Below, in pieces: positions 42,726-52,031 of a DNA stretch of 64,000 nt. Both the position numbers and the translations under genes were made by a program. The DNA is from an uncultured Bacilli bacterium. GTDB lineage: Bacteria > Bacillota_I > Bacilli_A > RF39 > UBA660. The stretch is taken from assembly GCA_934098705.1 (NCBI GenBank), contig CAKOPC010000002.1:291693-355692 (forward strand), read 5' to 3'. How positions within the stretch are numbered: the first letter of the stretch is position 1; each line of letters begins with the position of its first letter. Under the pieces are notes generated by a model. That model worked only from the letters and a program-made list of their open reading frames with translations, did not search any database and had not been told where the DNA came from.

Positions 42726-44141
42726 ATGAATTTACCTGATATGAATAAAGCAAGATTAAGAACAAAAGATTTGGTACTAACAAAGCAGTTTAATATGAAT
42801 CCTGCATATAAAAACTTAGTTAAAGATAAATATTATTACGTAAAAACATATGGCTGTCAAATGAACGAAAGAGATAGTGAAAATATATGTGCCATGTTAG
42901 AAGAGATGGGTTATAAGAAATCTAAAACTATGAAAGATAGTGATATAATAATACTTAATACCTGTTCTATAAGGGAAAATGCCAATAATAAAGTATTTGG
43001 TATGATAGGTAGAATAAAAAATATAAAGGCACAAAAAAAGGATTTAATATTAGGTATATGTGGCTGTATGACTCAGGAAGAACATATAGTAAATGAAATA
43101 ATGGATAAATATCGTTTTATAGATTTTGTTATTGGAACACATAACCTTGATACACTATGCAGTCATATATATAACGCCATAAATGGCTCTAAATTAGATA
43201 TAGATGTTACATCATGTGAAGGTAATATAATAGAAGGTATGCCAAGTGTTAGAACAAGTAAATATAAAGCCTTTGTAAATATACAACTTGGTTGTGATAA
43301 ATTCTGTACTTACTGTATTGTACCATATACAAGAGGAAAACAAAGAAGTAGAGCTCCAAAAGATATTTTAAAAGAAGTTCAAAACTTAAAAGATTTAGGA
43401 TACCAAGAAATAACATTTTTAGGACAAAACGTAAATGCTTACGGAAAAGATTTGGGTATTGATTATGATTTAGCAGACCTATTAAAAGATGCAAGCGAAA
43501 TAGGTATACCAAGAATTAGATTTGTAACAAGTCATCCTTGGGACTTTACAGAAAAGTTAATAAACACCATAAAAGAATATCCAAATATTATGAATCAAGT
43601 ACATTTACCAGTACAATCAGGAAGCGATAGAATTCTAAAATTAATGGGTAGAAGATATACTAAAGAAGAATATTTAAAACTTTATCAAACACTAAAAAAG
43701 GAAATACCAAATATTGCCATTACAACAGATATAATTGTTGGATTTCCAGGTGAAACAGAAGACGACTTTAAAGAAACATTAGACCTTGTTAACAAATGTA
43801 AATTTGATTTAGCCTATACTTTTATTTTTTCAAAAAGAGTTGGAACTCCAGCTTATAATATGAAAGATGAAACACCAAAAGAAGAAAAACATGAAAGGTT
43901 AAAACGATTAAATGAACTTATAAATAAATATGCACTTATTAACAATCAAGTGTTAATAAATCAAACTGTAAAAGTATTAGTAGAAGATGTAAGTGCTAAA
44001 AATTCCAAATTATTAACAGGTTATACAGAAAGTGGTAAACTTGTTAATTTAACAGGACCAAAAGATATAATTGGTAAAATAGTAGATGTAAAAATAACAG
44101 ATGCTAAAACTTGGAGTTTAGATGGAGAATATGTAGAGTAA
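42726..44141 (+). CDS. miaB: tRNA-2-methylthio-N6-dimethylallyladenosine synthase MiaB
   Basis: MiaB adds a methylthio group to i6A37 of tRNAs reading UNN codons. The 471 residues contain the N-terminal UPF0004 domain with its three Cys (YGCQMNERDS, LNTCSIRE, GICGCM), the radical SAM motif CDKFCTYCIVPYTRG, and a C-terminal TRAM domain (about 405-465). The N-terminal extension before the UPF0004 domain resembles that of Bacillus MiaB. cotE follows directly, as in B. subtilis, which supports the Bacilli affiliation. Confidence 0.96.
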   Translation: MNLPDMNKARLRTKDLVLTKQFNMNPAYKNLVKDKYYYVKTYGCQMNERDSENICAMLEEMGYKKSKTMKDSDIIILNTCSIRENANNKVFGMIGRIKNIKAQKKDLILGICGCMTQEEHIVNEIMDKYRFIDFVIGTHNLDTLCSHIYNAINGSKLDIDVTSCEGNIIEGMPSVRTSKYKAFVNIQLGCDKFCTYCIVPYTRGKQRSRAPKDILKEVQNLKDLGYQEITFLGQNVNAYGKDLGIDYDLADLLKDASEIGIPRIRFVTSHPWDFTEKLINTIKEYPNIMNQVHLPVQSGSDRILKLMGRRYTKEEYLKLYQTLKKEIPNIAITTDIIVGFPGETEDDFKETLDLVNKCKFDLAYTFIFSKRVGTPAYNMKDETPKEEKHERLKRLNELINKYALINNQVLINQTVKVLVEDVSAKNSKLLTGYTESGKLVNLTGPKDIIGKIVDVKITDAKTWSLDGEYVE

Positions 44142-44207
44142 AATTTACATATTCTTTTTTTGAAACTTTATAAACTTTTTGCATACACTACATTGAGGGG
44201 TGATATA

Positions 44208-44753
44208 GTGGCAAGTTATAGAGAAATTGTTACAAAATCTGTTATTGGAAAGGGTAAGAAAACATTTACTAATAACTACACTTTTTCTGTTACAGAAGTT
44301 CCAACAACTATTTTAGGATGCTGGGTTATAAATCATACTTTTAAAGGATTTAAAGAACAAGATAAAATAAGAGTAGAAGGATCTTGTGATGTTAATATTT
44401 GGTATGCTTATGACAACGATACCAAAACAGTTGTTGTAAAACAAACTATATCTTATAGTGAACTTTTAAATGTAACAAGAAAGAAAGAAGCTAATATAAG
44501 TAGTAATGAAGAAGTAATAGTTGTAAGTTTAAAACAACCAACATGTACTAAAGCAGATATTAAAGATGGTAAAATTGATTATTCTATAGAAAAAGAACTT
44601 GGTATAGAACTTGTTGGGGATACAAAAGTTAAAGTAGCAATAGATGATGATGAAGATGATTGGGAAGAAATAATAGATGAAACAGAACAGGAAAATGTGA
44701 TGGAACAAATAGATAAAGAAGTAAAAGAAGATTTTATAAACGATAAAAAGTAA
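44208..44753 (+). CDS. cotE: Outer spore coat protein CotE
   Basis: CotE is the morphogenetic protein that directs outer-coat assembly on the forespore. I start it at GTG 44208 (VASYREIVTK) behind GAGGGGTGAT, which gives 181 residues; an upstream ATG at 44160 lacks a ribosome binding site. Hallmarks are YREIVTKSVIGKGKK, PTTILGCWVINHTF, EGSCDVNIWYAYDNDTKT and VVSLKQPTCTKA. An acidic tail (DDDEDDWEE) closes it, as in Bacillus. It sits directly downstream of miaB, 66 bases away, possibly with its own sporulation promoter. Confidence 0.9.
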   Translation: MASYREIVTKSVIGKGKKTFTNNYTFSVTEVPTTILGCWVINHTFKGFKEQDKIRVEGSCDVNIWYAYDNDTKTVVVKQTISYSELLNVTRKKEANISSNEEVIVVSLKQPTCTKADIKDGKIDYSIEKELGIELVGDTKVKVAIDDDEDDWEEIIDETEQENVMEQIDKEVKEDFINDKK

Positions 44754-44756
44754 AAA

Positions 44757-44792
44757 TAAAAGGTTTTTAAGGTTAATCCTTTTATTTTTTTT
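44757..44792 (+). terminator. Terminator after cotE
   Basis: AAAAGG and CCTTTT form the stem, with partial pairing inside, followed by ATTTTTTTT. Confidence 0.75.
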
Positions 44793-44819
44793 GCTATTTA
44801 AAAGTTTAAATGCTATAAT
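44791..44819 (+). promoter_or_regulatory. Promoter of the amino-acid ABC transporter operon
   Basis: TTGCTA (44791-44796) and TATAAT (44814-44819) have a 17-base spacer. Confidence 0.75.
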
Positions 44820-44844
44820 TAAATTATTATAGGGAGGAATATTT

Positions 44845-45570
44845 ATGAAAAAGATATTAATAGTTATTACATTGATAATGACAATATTACTTGCTGGATG
44901 TCAAAAAAATGAAAATGAGCTTGTCATGGCAACCGAAGCAGGTTTTGCACCATACGAATATTATGAAGGTGGCAAAATAGTTGGAGTGGACGTTGATATA
45001 GCAAATGAAATAGCAAATGAAATGGGTAAAAAACTTGTTATAAAAGACGTTGCTTTTGATTCAATTATAAATGAAATAAAAACAGGAAAATCAGATTTTG
45101 GAGCAGCTGGTATAAGTTATACAAAAGAAAGAGCAGAGGAAGTTTCATTTACAATTAATTATTCATCATCAAAACAAGTTGTTATAGTAAAAAATAATAG
45201 TGCTATAGCAAATGTAAACAACATTAAAAATAAAAAAATAGCCGTGCAACTTGGTAGTATTGCTGATAACTATGTAACAAAAAACTATGAAGAAGCAACT
45301 ATAATAAGACAAAAGAAGTATTTGGCAGCAGTAGAAGATTTACAATCATCTAAAGTTGATGCTATTGTGATGGACTATTTGCCTGCTAAAGAAATAATAA
45401 AAAATAATAATAATTTAATTATTTTACCAGGAGAAGTTACCAGTGATAATTATGGAATGATAGTAAAAAAAGATAACAAAGAATTACTTGACACTATAAA
45501 TAAAGTTCTTACAAGATTAAAAGAAGAAGGAAAGATAGATGAATTTATAATAAAACATACATCTAAATAG
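44845..45570 (+). CDS. Amino-acid ABC transporter substrate-binding lipoprotein
   Basis: This 241-residue lipoprotein has a lipobox LLAGC with the acylated Cys at 19. The mature part is a periplasmic-binding-protein type 2 fold: FAPYEYYEGGKIVGVDVDIANEIA, the GAAGISYTKERAEEVSFTINY hinge and VQLGSIADNYV. This pattern is typical of polar amino-acid binding proteins of the HisJ/ArtP/GlnH group. The arginine deiminase operon downstream makes arginine a likely ligand, but the sequence alone does not settle it. First gene of a three-gene transporter operon. Confidence 0.92.
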   Translation: MKKILIVITLIMTILLAGCQKNENELVMATEAGFAPYEYYEGGKIVGVDVDIANEIANEMGKKLVIKDVAFDSIINEIKTGKSDFGAAGISYTKERAEEVSFTINYSSSKQVVIVKNNSAIANVNNIKNKKIAVQLGSIADNYVTKNYEEATIIRQKKYLAAVEDLQSSKVDAIVMDYLPAKEIIKNNNNLIILPGEVTSDNYGMIVKKDNKELLDTINKVLTRLKEEGKIDEFIIKHTSK

Positions 45571-45577
45571 GTAAATT

Positions 45578-46276
45578 ATGGAATTTATAAGAAACATTTT
45601 AGAATCACTATATAAAAGTGTTATATATGATAATAGATATAAATATATTCTTGAAGGATTATTTAACACAGTTATTATTGCTTTTTTTGCAGTTATAATA
45701 GGTATTATAATAGGTACCATAATCTCTGTTATAAGAAACAACTATGAAGTTAATAAAAAATTTAAAATGTTAAACGATATAAGCTGTTTTTATGTTAATG
45801 TAATACGTGGTACACCAGTTATTTTACAACTTATGATAATTTATTATGTTATATTTAAAAACAGTACTATAAATATTGTGCTTGTTGGCATAATAGCTTT
45901 TGGTATTAACTCTGGAGCTTATGTTGCAGAAATTATAAGAGCAGGTATAAATTCAGTACCAAAAGGTCAAATGGAAGCAGGATTATCTTTAGGACTAAGC
46001 TATGGAAAGGTTATGAGGTTAATTATACTTCCTCAAGCTATAAGAAATATTTTGCCAGCACTTGGTAATGAATTTATAACATTGCTTAAAGAAACATCAG
46101 TAGGAGCATATATAGGTATTGCGGAACTTACTAAAGCTTCAGACATTATTGCATCACGTACTTATGACTATTTTTTCCCACTTATAATAATTGCCATAAT
46201 ATACCTTGTAATGACTTTAGGACTTTCAAAATTAGTAAGTAAAATGGAAAAGAGGATAAATAATGTTAGAAGTTAA
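45578..46276 (+). CDS. Amino-acid ABC transporter permease
   Basis: This 232-residue HisM/ArtQ-type permease has five hydrophobic segments. The coupling-helix motif EAGLSLGLSYGKVMRLIILPQAIRNILPALGNEF (about 125-158) contacts the ATPase. It lies 7 bases after the binding protein and overlaps the ATPase gene by 14 bases. Forms a homodimer in known systems. Confidence 0.95.
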   Translation: MEFIRNILESLYKSVIYDNRYKYILEGLFNTVIIAFFAVIIGIIIGTIISVIRNNYEVNKKFKMLNDISCFYVNVIRGTPVILQLMIIYYVIFKNSTINIVLVGIIAFGINSGAYVAEIIRAGINSVPKGQMEAGLSLGLSYGKVMRLIILPQAIRNILPALGNEFITLLKETSVGAYIGIAELTKASDIIASRTYDYFFPLIIIAIIYLVMTLGLSKLVSKMEKRINNVRS

Positions 46277-46991
46277 GAATTTAAGAAAAAGTTTTGATAA
46301 ACAAGAAGTTTTAAAAGGTATAAGTTTTAAAGTTCAAAAAAATGAAGTATTAGTAATAATTGGACCTTCAGGATGCGGGAAATCAACTCTTTTAAGATGC
46401 ATTAATTTACTTGAAGTTCCAACTAAAGGAGATATTATATTTGAGGGCGTTAACATAACTAAAAAGAATGTTAATTTATCCCTTGTAAGGCAAAAAATGG
46501 GTATGTTATTTCAACAATTTAATTTATTTCCACATTTAACAGTTACTGAAAATATTATTTTATCCCCAGTAAATCTCGGTATAAAAACAAAAGAAGAAGC
46601 AAAAAAAGAATGCTACAAACTTTTAAAGGATATGGACTTAATAGAAAAAAAGGATGCATATCCAGATGAATTATCAGGAGGACAAAAACAAAGAGTAGCA
46701 CTTATAAGAACTTTAATTATGAACCCCGATATTATTTTGCTTGATGAACCAACAAGCGCTCTTGACCCTGAAATGGTACAAGATGCTTTAAACCTTATAA
46801 AAGGATTAGTAAAAAGAGGTATAACAATGATTATTGTATCTCATGAAATGAATTTTGTTAAAGAATGTGCTAGTAAAGTAATATTTATGGAAAATGGCAA
46901 AATAAATGCCTATGGAACTCCAGAAGAATTATTTAATGATAAAAAAAATAAAAGACTACAAGAATTTTTAAGTAAAACAGATAAAAGATAA
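46263..46991 (+). CDS. Amino-acid ABC transporter ATP-binding protein
   Basis: This 242-residue ATPase has Walker A IGPSGCGKST (about 33-42), Q-loop MLFQQFNLFPHLTV, signature LSGGQKQR, Walker B IILLDEPTSALDPE and switch His in VSHEMNF. It closely fits the GlnQ/HisP/ArtP family that energises polar amino-acid uptake. It is the last gene of the operon and is followed by a strong hairpin terminator. Confidence 0.96.
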   Translation: MLEVKNLRKSFDKQEVLKGISFKVQKNEVLVIIGPSGCGKSTLLRCINLLEVPTKGDIIFEGVNITKKNVNLSLVRQKMGMLFQQFNLFPHLTVTENIILSPVNLGIKTKEEAKKECYKLLKDMDLIEKKDAYPDELSGGQKQRVALIRTLIMNPDIILLDEPTSALDPEMVQDALNLIKGLVKRGITMIIVSHEMNFVKECASKVIFMENGKINAYGTPEELFNDKKNKRLQEFLSKTDKR

Positions 46992-47028
46992 TATAAAATA
47001 TATTATATATAATAAGGATATATAAATT

Positions 47029-47085
47029 AAGTATAAGTATTATAGTATATAACCAAAAGGTTAGTGTAAGACTTATACTTTTTTT
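47029..47085 (+). terminator. Terminator of the ABC transporter operon
   Basis: AAGTATAAGT (47029-47038) pairs perfectly with ACTTATACTT (47071-47080), with a secondary hairpin (AACC/GGTT) in the loop, followed by a T run. Confidence 0.75.
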
Positions 47086-47092
47086 AAAAATA

Positions 47093-47144
47093 CAAACAAA
47101 CGTTTGAAAAATATATTGACAAGTTCTACATGTTATGTTACCTT
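47093..47144 (+). promoter_or_regulatory. Upstream promoter of the arc region with LexA-like palindrome
   Basis: The palindrome-bearing CAAACAAACGTTTG (47093-47106) lies 9 bases before TTGACA (47116-47121). A weak -10 TACCTT is at 47139-47144 (17-base spacer). The layout matches the promoter at 18476-18528 closely. Confidence 0.55.
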
Positions 47145-47156
47145 ATATATGTGGCA

Positions 47157-47231
47157 GGAAAAAATAAATTTATTTAATATTATGCTTCAATAAAATTTTA
47201 TATATGTACCAGAATAAATTTATTTTTATCC
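47157..47231 (+). promoter_or_regulatory. Long hairpin in the arcA upstream region
   Basis: GGAAAAAATAAATTTATT (47157-47174) pairs with AATAAATTTATTTTTATCC (47213-47231) with one bulged base. It starts close to the expected transcription start of the upstream promoter. It could be an attenuator, a stabilising 5' structure or a separate small RNA. Confidence 0.45.
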
Positions 47232-47272
47232 TTATAATAAAGCAAAAACATGTAAATATATACAAAACCCAC

Positions 47273-47301
47273 TTGATTTAAAATAAGTCATATAGTAAAA
47301 T
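47273..47301 (+). promoter_or_regulatory. Proximal promoter of the arginine deiminase operon
   Basis: TTGATT (47273-47278) and TAAAAT (47296-47301) have a 17-base spacer. A small hairpin, AAGTAG (47311-47316) with CTACTT (47322-47327), lies just before the GAGGAGG of arcA. Confidence 0.6.
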
Positions 47302-47340
47302 GTAAATATAAAGTAGGAAGGCTACTTTGAGGAGGAAAGT

Positions 47341-48591
47341 ATGAATAACGCAATCAATGTAAAAAGTGAAATTGGTACATTAAAAAAAGTATTACTTCAT
47401 AGACCTGGTAATGAATTATTGAATTTAACACCAGATACATTAGGAAGATTATTATTTGATGATATACCATATTTACCAGAAGCACAAAAGGAGCATGATG
47501 AATTTGCCCACATATTAAGAGAAAATGGAGTAGAAGTTGTTTATCTTGAAGACTTAATGAAAGAAGTATTAGAAATAAGTGATGAAATAGAAGATAAGTT
47601 CCTTCGTCAATTCATTTATGAAGCAGGAATTAGAACTCCAAAATATAAAAATTTGGTATTTGAATATTTAAAAAGTTTTAAAGATAAAAAAGAATTAGTA
47701 CTAAAAACAATGGAAGGTATAAAAATAGAAGAAATTCCAAGAGCAAAAAGGGAAATTGAACAATCACTAGTTGATTTTGTAAGTGAAGAAAGTGAATTTT
47801 TAGCTGATCCAATTCCTAATTTATACTTTACAAGAGATCCATTTGCAAGTTGTGGGAATGGAGTTATTTTAAATAAAATGTATTCAACAACAAGAGGAAG
47901 AGAAACAATTTATGCTGAATATATATTTAATTATCATAAAGATTATAAAGACCAAGTTCAAAAATATTATGATAGATATTTACCATATCATATTGAAGGT
48001 GGCGATGTTTTAAATTTAAACGACCACATAATAGCTGTTGGAATATCTCAAAGAACAGAACCTGGTGCTATAGATGAACTTGCTAAAAATCTTTTCAAAG
48101 ATGAAGAATGTAAAGTTGATACAATACTTGCCTTTAATATACCAGAATCAAGAGCATTTATGCATTTGGATACAGTATTTACTCAAATTGACTATAATAA
48201 ATTTACATATCATCCAGGTATAATTGATACTTTAGAGGTATTTGAAATAACAGAAGGAGATATCGAAGATAGTACTGAAGACTTAACTGTAAGAAAAATT
48301 TCTGGAAGTTTAGAAGAAATACTAGAAAAATATTTAAATAGGAAAATAGATCTTATACCATGTGCCGGAGGCGATAGGATAGCAGCAGAAAGAGAGCAAT
48401 GGAATGATGGAACTAATACATTATGTATAGCTCCTGGAGTTGTTGTTGTTTATGATAGAAACAATATAACAAACAATATATTAAGAGAACATGGTCTTAA
48501 AGTTCTTGAAATGAGTAGTGCTGAATTATCTCGTGGCCGTGGTGGTCCAAGATGTATGAGTATGCCACTTATAAGGGAGGATTTAAAATAA
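47341..48591 (+). CDS. arcA: Arginine deiminase
   Basis: ArcA hydrolyses arginine to citrulline and ammonia, the first step of the deiminase pathway. The 416 residues match the family length. Hallmarks are LKKVLLHRPGNEL, the PNLYFTRDPF motif, HIEGGDVL, MHLDTVFTQID with the catalytic His, and the catalytic Cys in GGPRCMSMPL near the end. GAGGAGG lies upstream. The stop overlaps the start of the carbamoyltransferase gene (TAATG), giving a tight operon with argF/arcB, arcC and a transporter. Confidence 0.97.
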   Translation: MNNAINVKSEIGTLKKVLLHRPGNELLNLTPDTLGRLLFDDIPYLPEAQKEHDEFAHILRENGVEVVYLEDLMKEVLEISDEIEDKFLRQFIYEAGIRTPKYKNLVFEYLKSFKDKKELVLKTMEGIKIEEIPRAKREIEQSLVDFVSEESEFLADPIPNLYFTRDPFASCGNGVILNKMYSTTRGRETIYAEYIFNYHKDYKDQVQKYYDRYLPYHIEGGDVLNLNDHIIAVGISQRTEPGAIDELAKNLFKDEECKVDTILAFNIPESRAFMHLDTVFTQIDYNKFTYHPGIIDTLEVFEITEGDIEDSTEDLTVRKISGSLEEILEKYLNRKIDLIPCAGGDRIAAEREQWNDGTNTLCIAPGVVVVYDRNNITNNILREHGLKVLEMSSAELSRGRGGPRCMSMPLIREDLK

Positions 48592-49577
48592 TGGATTTAA
48601 GAGGAAGATCATTTTTAACATTATTAGATTATACTGAAGAAGAAATAAATTATTTACTTGAACTTTCTAAAGAATTTAAAACTAAAAAAAAGGAAGGAAT
48701 AGAACATAAATATTTAACTAATAAAAATATCGTTTTATTATTTGAAAAAACATCAACAAGAACAAGATGTGCTTTTGAAGTTGCAGGACTTGATTTAGGA
48801 ATGGGGGTAACTTACTTAGAACCAGGAAGTTCACAAATGGGTAAAAAAGAAAGTATTGCCGATACTGCAAAAGTGCTTGGTAGAATGTATGATGGTATTG
48901 AATATCGTGGATTCGATCAAACAATAGTTGAAGAATTAGCAAACAATGCAAATGTTCCAGTATGGAATGGTCTTACAACACAATTTCATCCAACTCAAAT
49001 GTTAGCAGATGTTTTAACAATTAAAGAAAATTTTGGCTATTTAAAAGGAATAAAATTAGTATTTATGGGAGATGCCAGAAATAATGTTGCTAACTCATTA
49101 ATGGTTGTTTCAGCAAAATTAGGTATGCATTTTGTTGCATGTGCTCCAAAAGAGTTATGGCCTAATCAAGAATTAGTTGATAAATGCAAGAAAATCGCTA
49201 GTGAAAGTGGAGCAACTATTGAACTAAATAGTGATGTTACATCTGCTGTTACAAATGCAGATGTAATATATACTGATGTATGGGTATCAATGGGTGAGAA
49301 AGAGGAAGTATGGCAAGAAAGAATTAAACTTTTAACACCATACAAAGTTACACAAGATGTAATGAATAAAGCAAATGAAAATGCTATCTTTTTACACTGC
49401 TTACCATCATTTCATGATTTAAAAACAACTATTGGTAAAGAAATATATGAAAAATATGGTTTAGAAGATATGGAAGTTACAGATGAAGTATTTTCATCAC
49501 CTAAATCAAAAGTATTTGATGAAGCAGAAAATAGATTACATACAATAAAAGCAGTTGTATATGCAACAATGAGGTGA
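48591..49577 (+). CDS. arcB: Ornithine carbamoyltransferase, catabolic by context
   Basis: This enzyme splits citrulline with phosphate into ornithine and carbamoyl phosphate. The 328 residues contain the carbamoyl-phosphate motif STRTR (EKTSTRTRCAFE), FHPTQ, the ornithine region and the catalytic HCLPSFHD. The ATG at 48591 overlaps the arcA stop behind GGGAGG; an earlier in-frame ATG at 48552 lies inside arcA. The biosynthetic ArgF has the same motifs, so the catabolic role is inferred from its position between arcA and arcC. Confidence 0.96.
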   Translation: MDLRGRSFLTLLDYTEEEINYLLELSKEFKTKKKEGIEHKYLTNKNIVLLFEKTSTRTRCAFEVAGLDLGMGVTYLEPGSSQMGKKESIADTAKVLGRMYDGIEYRGFDQTIVEELANNANVPVWNGLTTQFHPTQMLADVLTIKENFGYLKGIKLVFMGDARNNVANSLMVVSAKLGMHFVACAPKELWPNQELVDKCKKIASESGATIELNSDVTSAVTNADVIYTDVWVSMGEKEEVWQERIKLLTPYKVTQDVMNKANENAIFLHCLPSFHDLKTTIGKEIYEKYGLEDMEVTDEVFSSPKSKVFDEAENRLHTIKAVVYATMR

Positions 49578-49581
49578 TAAT

Positions 49582-50517
49582 TTGAGTAAAATCGTAATAG
49601 CACTTGGAGGAAATGCCTTAGGTAAAACTCCAAGTGAACAAATAACATTACTTAAAGATGTATCAAAGGCAATAGTAGACTTAATATCTTTAGGTAATGA
49701 AGTTGTTATAACACATGGAAATGGTCCACAAGTAGGTCAAATAAATCTTGCAATGGACTATGCGGCAAATGGTAGCGTAAAGACACCATTTATGCCATTT
49801 CCAGAGTGTGGTAGTATGAGTCAAGGTTATATTGGGTACCAAATACAACAACAGATTTATAATGAATTACAAAATCGTGGTATTAAAAAAAATTGTGTAT
49901 CCTTAATAACACAAGTCCTAGTAGATGAAAAAGATGAAGCCTTTGAAAATCCAACAAAGCCAATAGGAATGTTCTATACTAAAGAAGAAGCTATAAATAT
50001 AGAACAAGAAAAAGGTTATCATTTTACGGAAGATGCAGGGCGAGGATATAGAAGAGTTGTGCCATCTCCTATACCAAAAAAAATTATTGAAGGAAGTATT
50101 GTAAAAGAACTTCTTAATAATGGTGATATTGTAATAGCAGTAGGAGGCGGAGGAATACCGGTTATAGATAAAAATAACACTCTTATTGGAGTTGATGCTG
50201 TAATAGATAAAGATAGATCAGCATCAAAATTAGCAAAAGAAATAAATGCCGATATTTTACTTATTTTAACATCAGTTGATAAAGTATACTTAAATTACAA
50301 TAAAGAAAACCAAATAGGTCTTGATACACTTTTTGTAAGTGAAGCCTATAAATATTTAGAAGAAGAACAGTTTGCTAAAGGGAGTATGCTTCCTAAGATA
50401 GAGGCTTGTTTAGACTTTGTTAAAGATGATGATAGTAAAACAGCTATTATAACATCTTTATCTAAAGCAAATGATGCTTTAAATGGAACAAGTGGCACAG
50501 TCATAAAAAGGAGGTAA
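49582..50517 (+). CDS. arcC: Carbamate kinase
   Basis: ArcC transfers the phosphate of carbamoyl phosphate to ADP, the ATP-yielding step. The 311 residues match the family length. VIALGGNALGK, THGNGPQVGQINLAMDYA, GRGYRRVVPSPIPKKI and GGGGIPVI are conserved. It starts at a TTG behind GAGGTGAT, four bases after the carbamoyltransferase stop. Next gene begins four bases after its stop. Confidence 0.96.
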   Translation: MSKIVIALGGNALGKTPSEQITLLKDVSKAIVDLISLGNEVVITHGNGPQVGQINLAMDYAANGSVKTPFMPFPECGSMSQGYIGYQIQQQIYNELQNRGIKKNCVSLITQVLVDEKDEAFENPTKPIGMFYTKEEAINIEQEKGYHFTEDAGRGYRRVVPSPIPKKIIEGSIVKELLNNGDIVIAVGGGGIPVIDKNNTLIGVDAVIDKDRSASKLAKEINADILLILTSVDKVYLNYNKENQIGLDTLFVSEAYKYLEEEQFAKGSMLPKIEACLDFVKDDDSKTAIITSLSKANDALNGTSGTVIKRR

Positions 50518-50521
50518 AATT

Positions 50522-51961
50522 ATGGCAAAGAAGAAAAGTAAGGTAATGCTATCATCATATACAATTATTATGATTTTGATAATCTTTTTAGCAGTTTTAT
50601 CACATGTATTACCTGATGCTACTTTCGTTGATAAAAACATAGTAAACGGAAGTGGAACAGTAGGTGCAACATTATCACAAGTATTAATGGCACCAATATT
50701 AGGTTTTGAGAATGCTGTTGATGTTGCAATATTTATTATGATCCTTGGAGGATTCTTAAAAGTTATTGACAAAACAAAAGCACTTGAAACAGGTATTAAA
50801 GTACTAGTACAAAAATTAAAAGGAAAAGAATTGTGGTTAATTCCAATACTTATGTTTATATTCTCAATTTGTGGAACAACATATGGTATGCTAGAAGAAA
50901 CTGTTGGTTTTTATGTATTACTTGCTGCAACAATGTTTGCAGCCGGCATGGATCCATTAGTTGGTTCAGCTGTAATTCTTTTAGGAGCAGGTTCTGGAGT
51001 TTTAGGTTCCACAATAAATCCATTTGCAACTGGAGTTGCCCTTGATGCCTTACCAGAAGGAATGAAAGTAAATCAAGGATTCTTAATTTTAATAGCTACA
51101 GTTTTATGGCTTACAACATATGCAATTTCAACTTTCTTTGTTCTTATGTATGCTAAAAAAGTAAAGAAAGACAAAGGTTCAACAATTCTTTCATTAAGAG
51201 AACAACAACAAGCTGAAAAGAAATTTGGAAAATATGTAGAAGCTTCAAAAGAAGAAGCAAAATTAACTGGAAAACAAAAAGTTACATTATGGTTATTTGG
51301 TTTAACATTTATAATAATGATAATAGGATTTATCCCATGGAATGATTTTAATATCACTTTCTTTGATGGATTTACAGGATGGCTTACTGGTTCATCACTT
51401 GGAAATTGGTGGTTCTATGAAGCAGCACTATGGTTTGCAATTATGTCAATTATTATAAGTATAGTAAATGGATATGGCGAAAAGGACTTTGTTGACACAT
51501 TTGTTGATGGAGCTGACGATATGATAGGAGTAATACTTGTAATAGCAGTTGCAAGAGGTGCAAGTGTATTAATGGGACAAACATATTTAGATAATTATAT
51601 TATTTATAATGCAACAGAAGTATTATCAAAATTACCAGAATTACTATTTGTACCACTTAATTATATATTACATATAGTATTATCAATACTAGTACCATCA
51701 TCATCTGGACTTGCAACATTATCAACACCAATCGTTGTACCACTATCTGTTAGTTTAGGATATAATCCAGAAGTTACTATTATGACATTAGTTGCTGCTA
51801 ATGGTTTAGTTAACTTAATTACACCAACTTGTGGTGCTATAATGGGAGGACTTGCTTTAGCTAAAGTTGAATATCCTACTTGGGTTAAATGGGCTCTAAA
51901 AGTTGTAGCGGTAATAGCGGTAGCAAATATTGTAATATTAATGCTATATTCATTATTCTAA
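50522..51961 (+). CDS. YfcC/ArcD-like arginine-ornithine antiporter
   Basis: This 479-residue membrane protein has about 11-12 hydrophobic segments, with LGGFLKVIDKTKALETGI and an internal GTTYGMLEETVGFY motif typical of the YfcC family (DcuC-like superfamily). Members next to arcABC are arginine/ornithine exchangers, and that is the likely role here. AGGAGG lies upstream and a terminator downstream, so it ends the arc operon. Substrate is inferred from context. Confidence 0.9.
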   Translation: MAKKKSKVMLSSYTIIMILIIFLAVLSHVLPDATFVDKNIVNGSGTVGATLSQVLMAPILGFENAVDVAIFIMILGGFLKVIDKTKALETGIKVLVQKLKGKELWLIPILMFIFSICGTTYGMLEETVGFYVLLAATMFAAGMDPLVGSAVILLGAGSGVLGSTINPFATGVALDALPEGMKVNQGFLILIATVLWLTTYAISTFFVLMYAKKVKKDKGSTILSLREQQQAEKKFGKYVEASKEEAKLTGKQKVTLWLFGLTFIIMIIGFIPWNDFNITFFDGFTGWLTGSSLGNWWFYEAALWFAIMSIIISIVNGYGEKDFVDTFVDGADDMIGVILVIAVARGASVLMGQTYLDNYIIYNATEVLSKLPELLFVPLNYILHIVLSILVPSSSGLATLSTPIVVPLSVSLGYNPEVTIMTLVAANGLVNLITPTCGAIMGGLALAKVEYPTWVKWALKVVAVIAVANIVILMLYSLF

Positions 51962-51967
51962 AATTAT

Positions 51968-51996
51968 ACGGCATCTTAAATGATGTCGTTTTTTTA
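51968..51996 (+). terminator. Terminator of the arc operon
   Basis: ACGGCATC (51968-51975) pairs with GATGTCGT (51982-51989, one G-U), followed by seven T. Confidence 0.9.
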
Positions 51997-52031
51997 ATAT
52001 TTTAAAAAAAAATTAATAAAATATAGTAATC

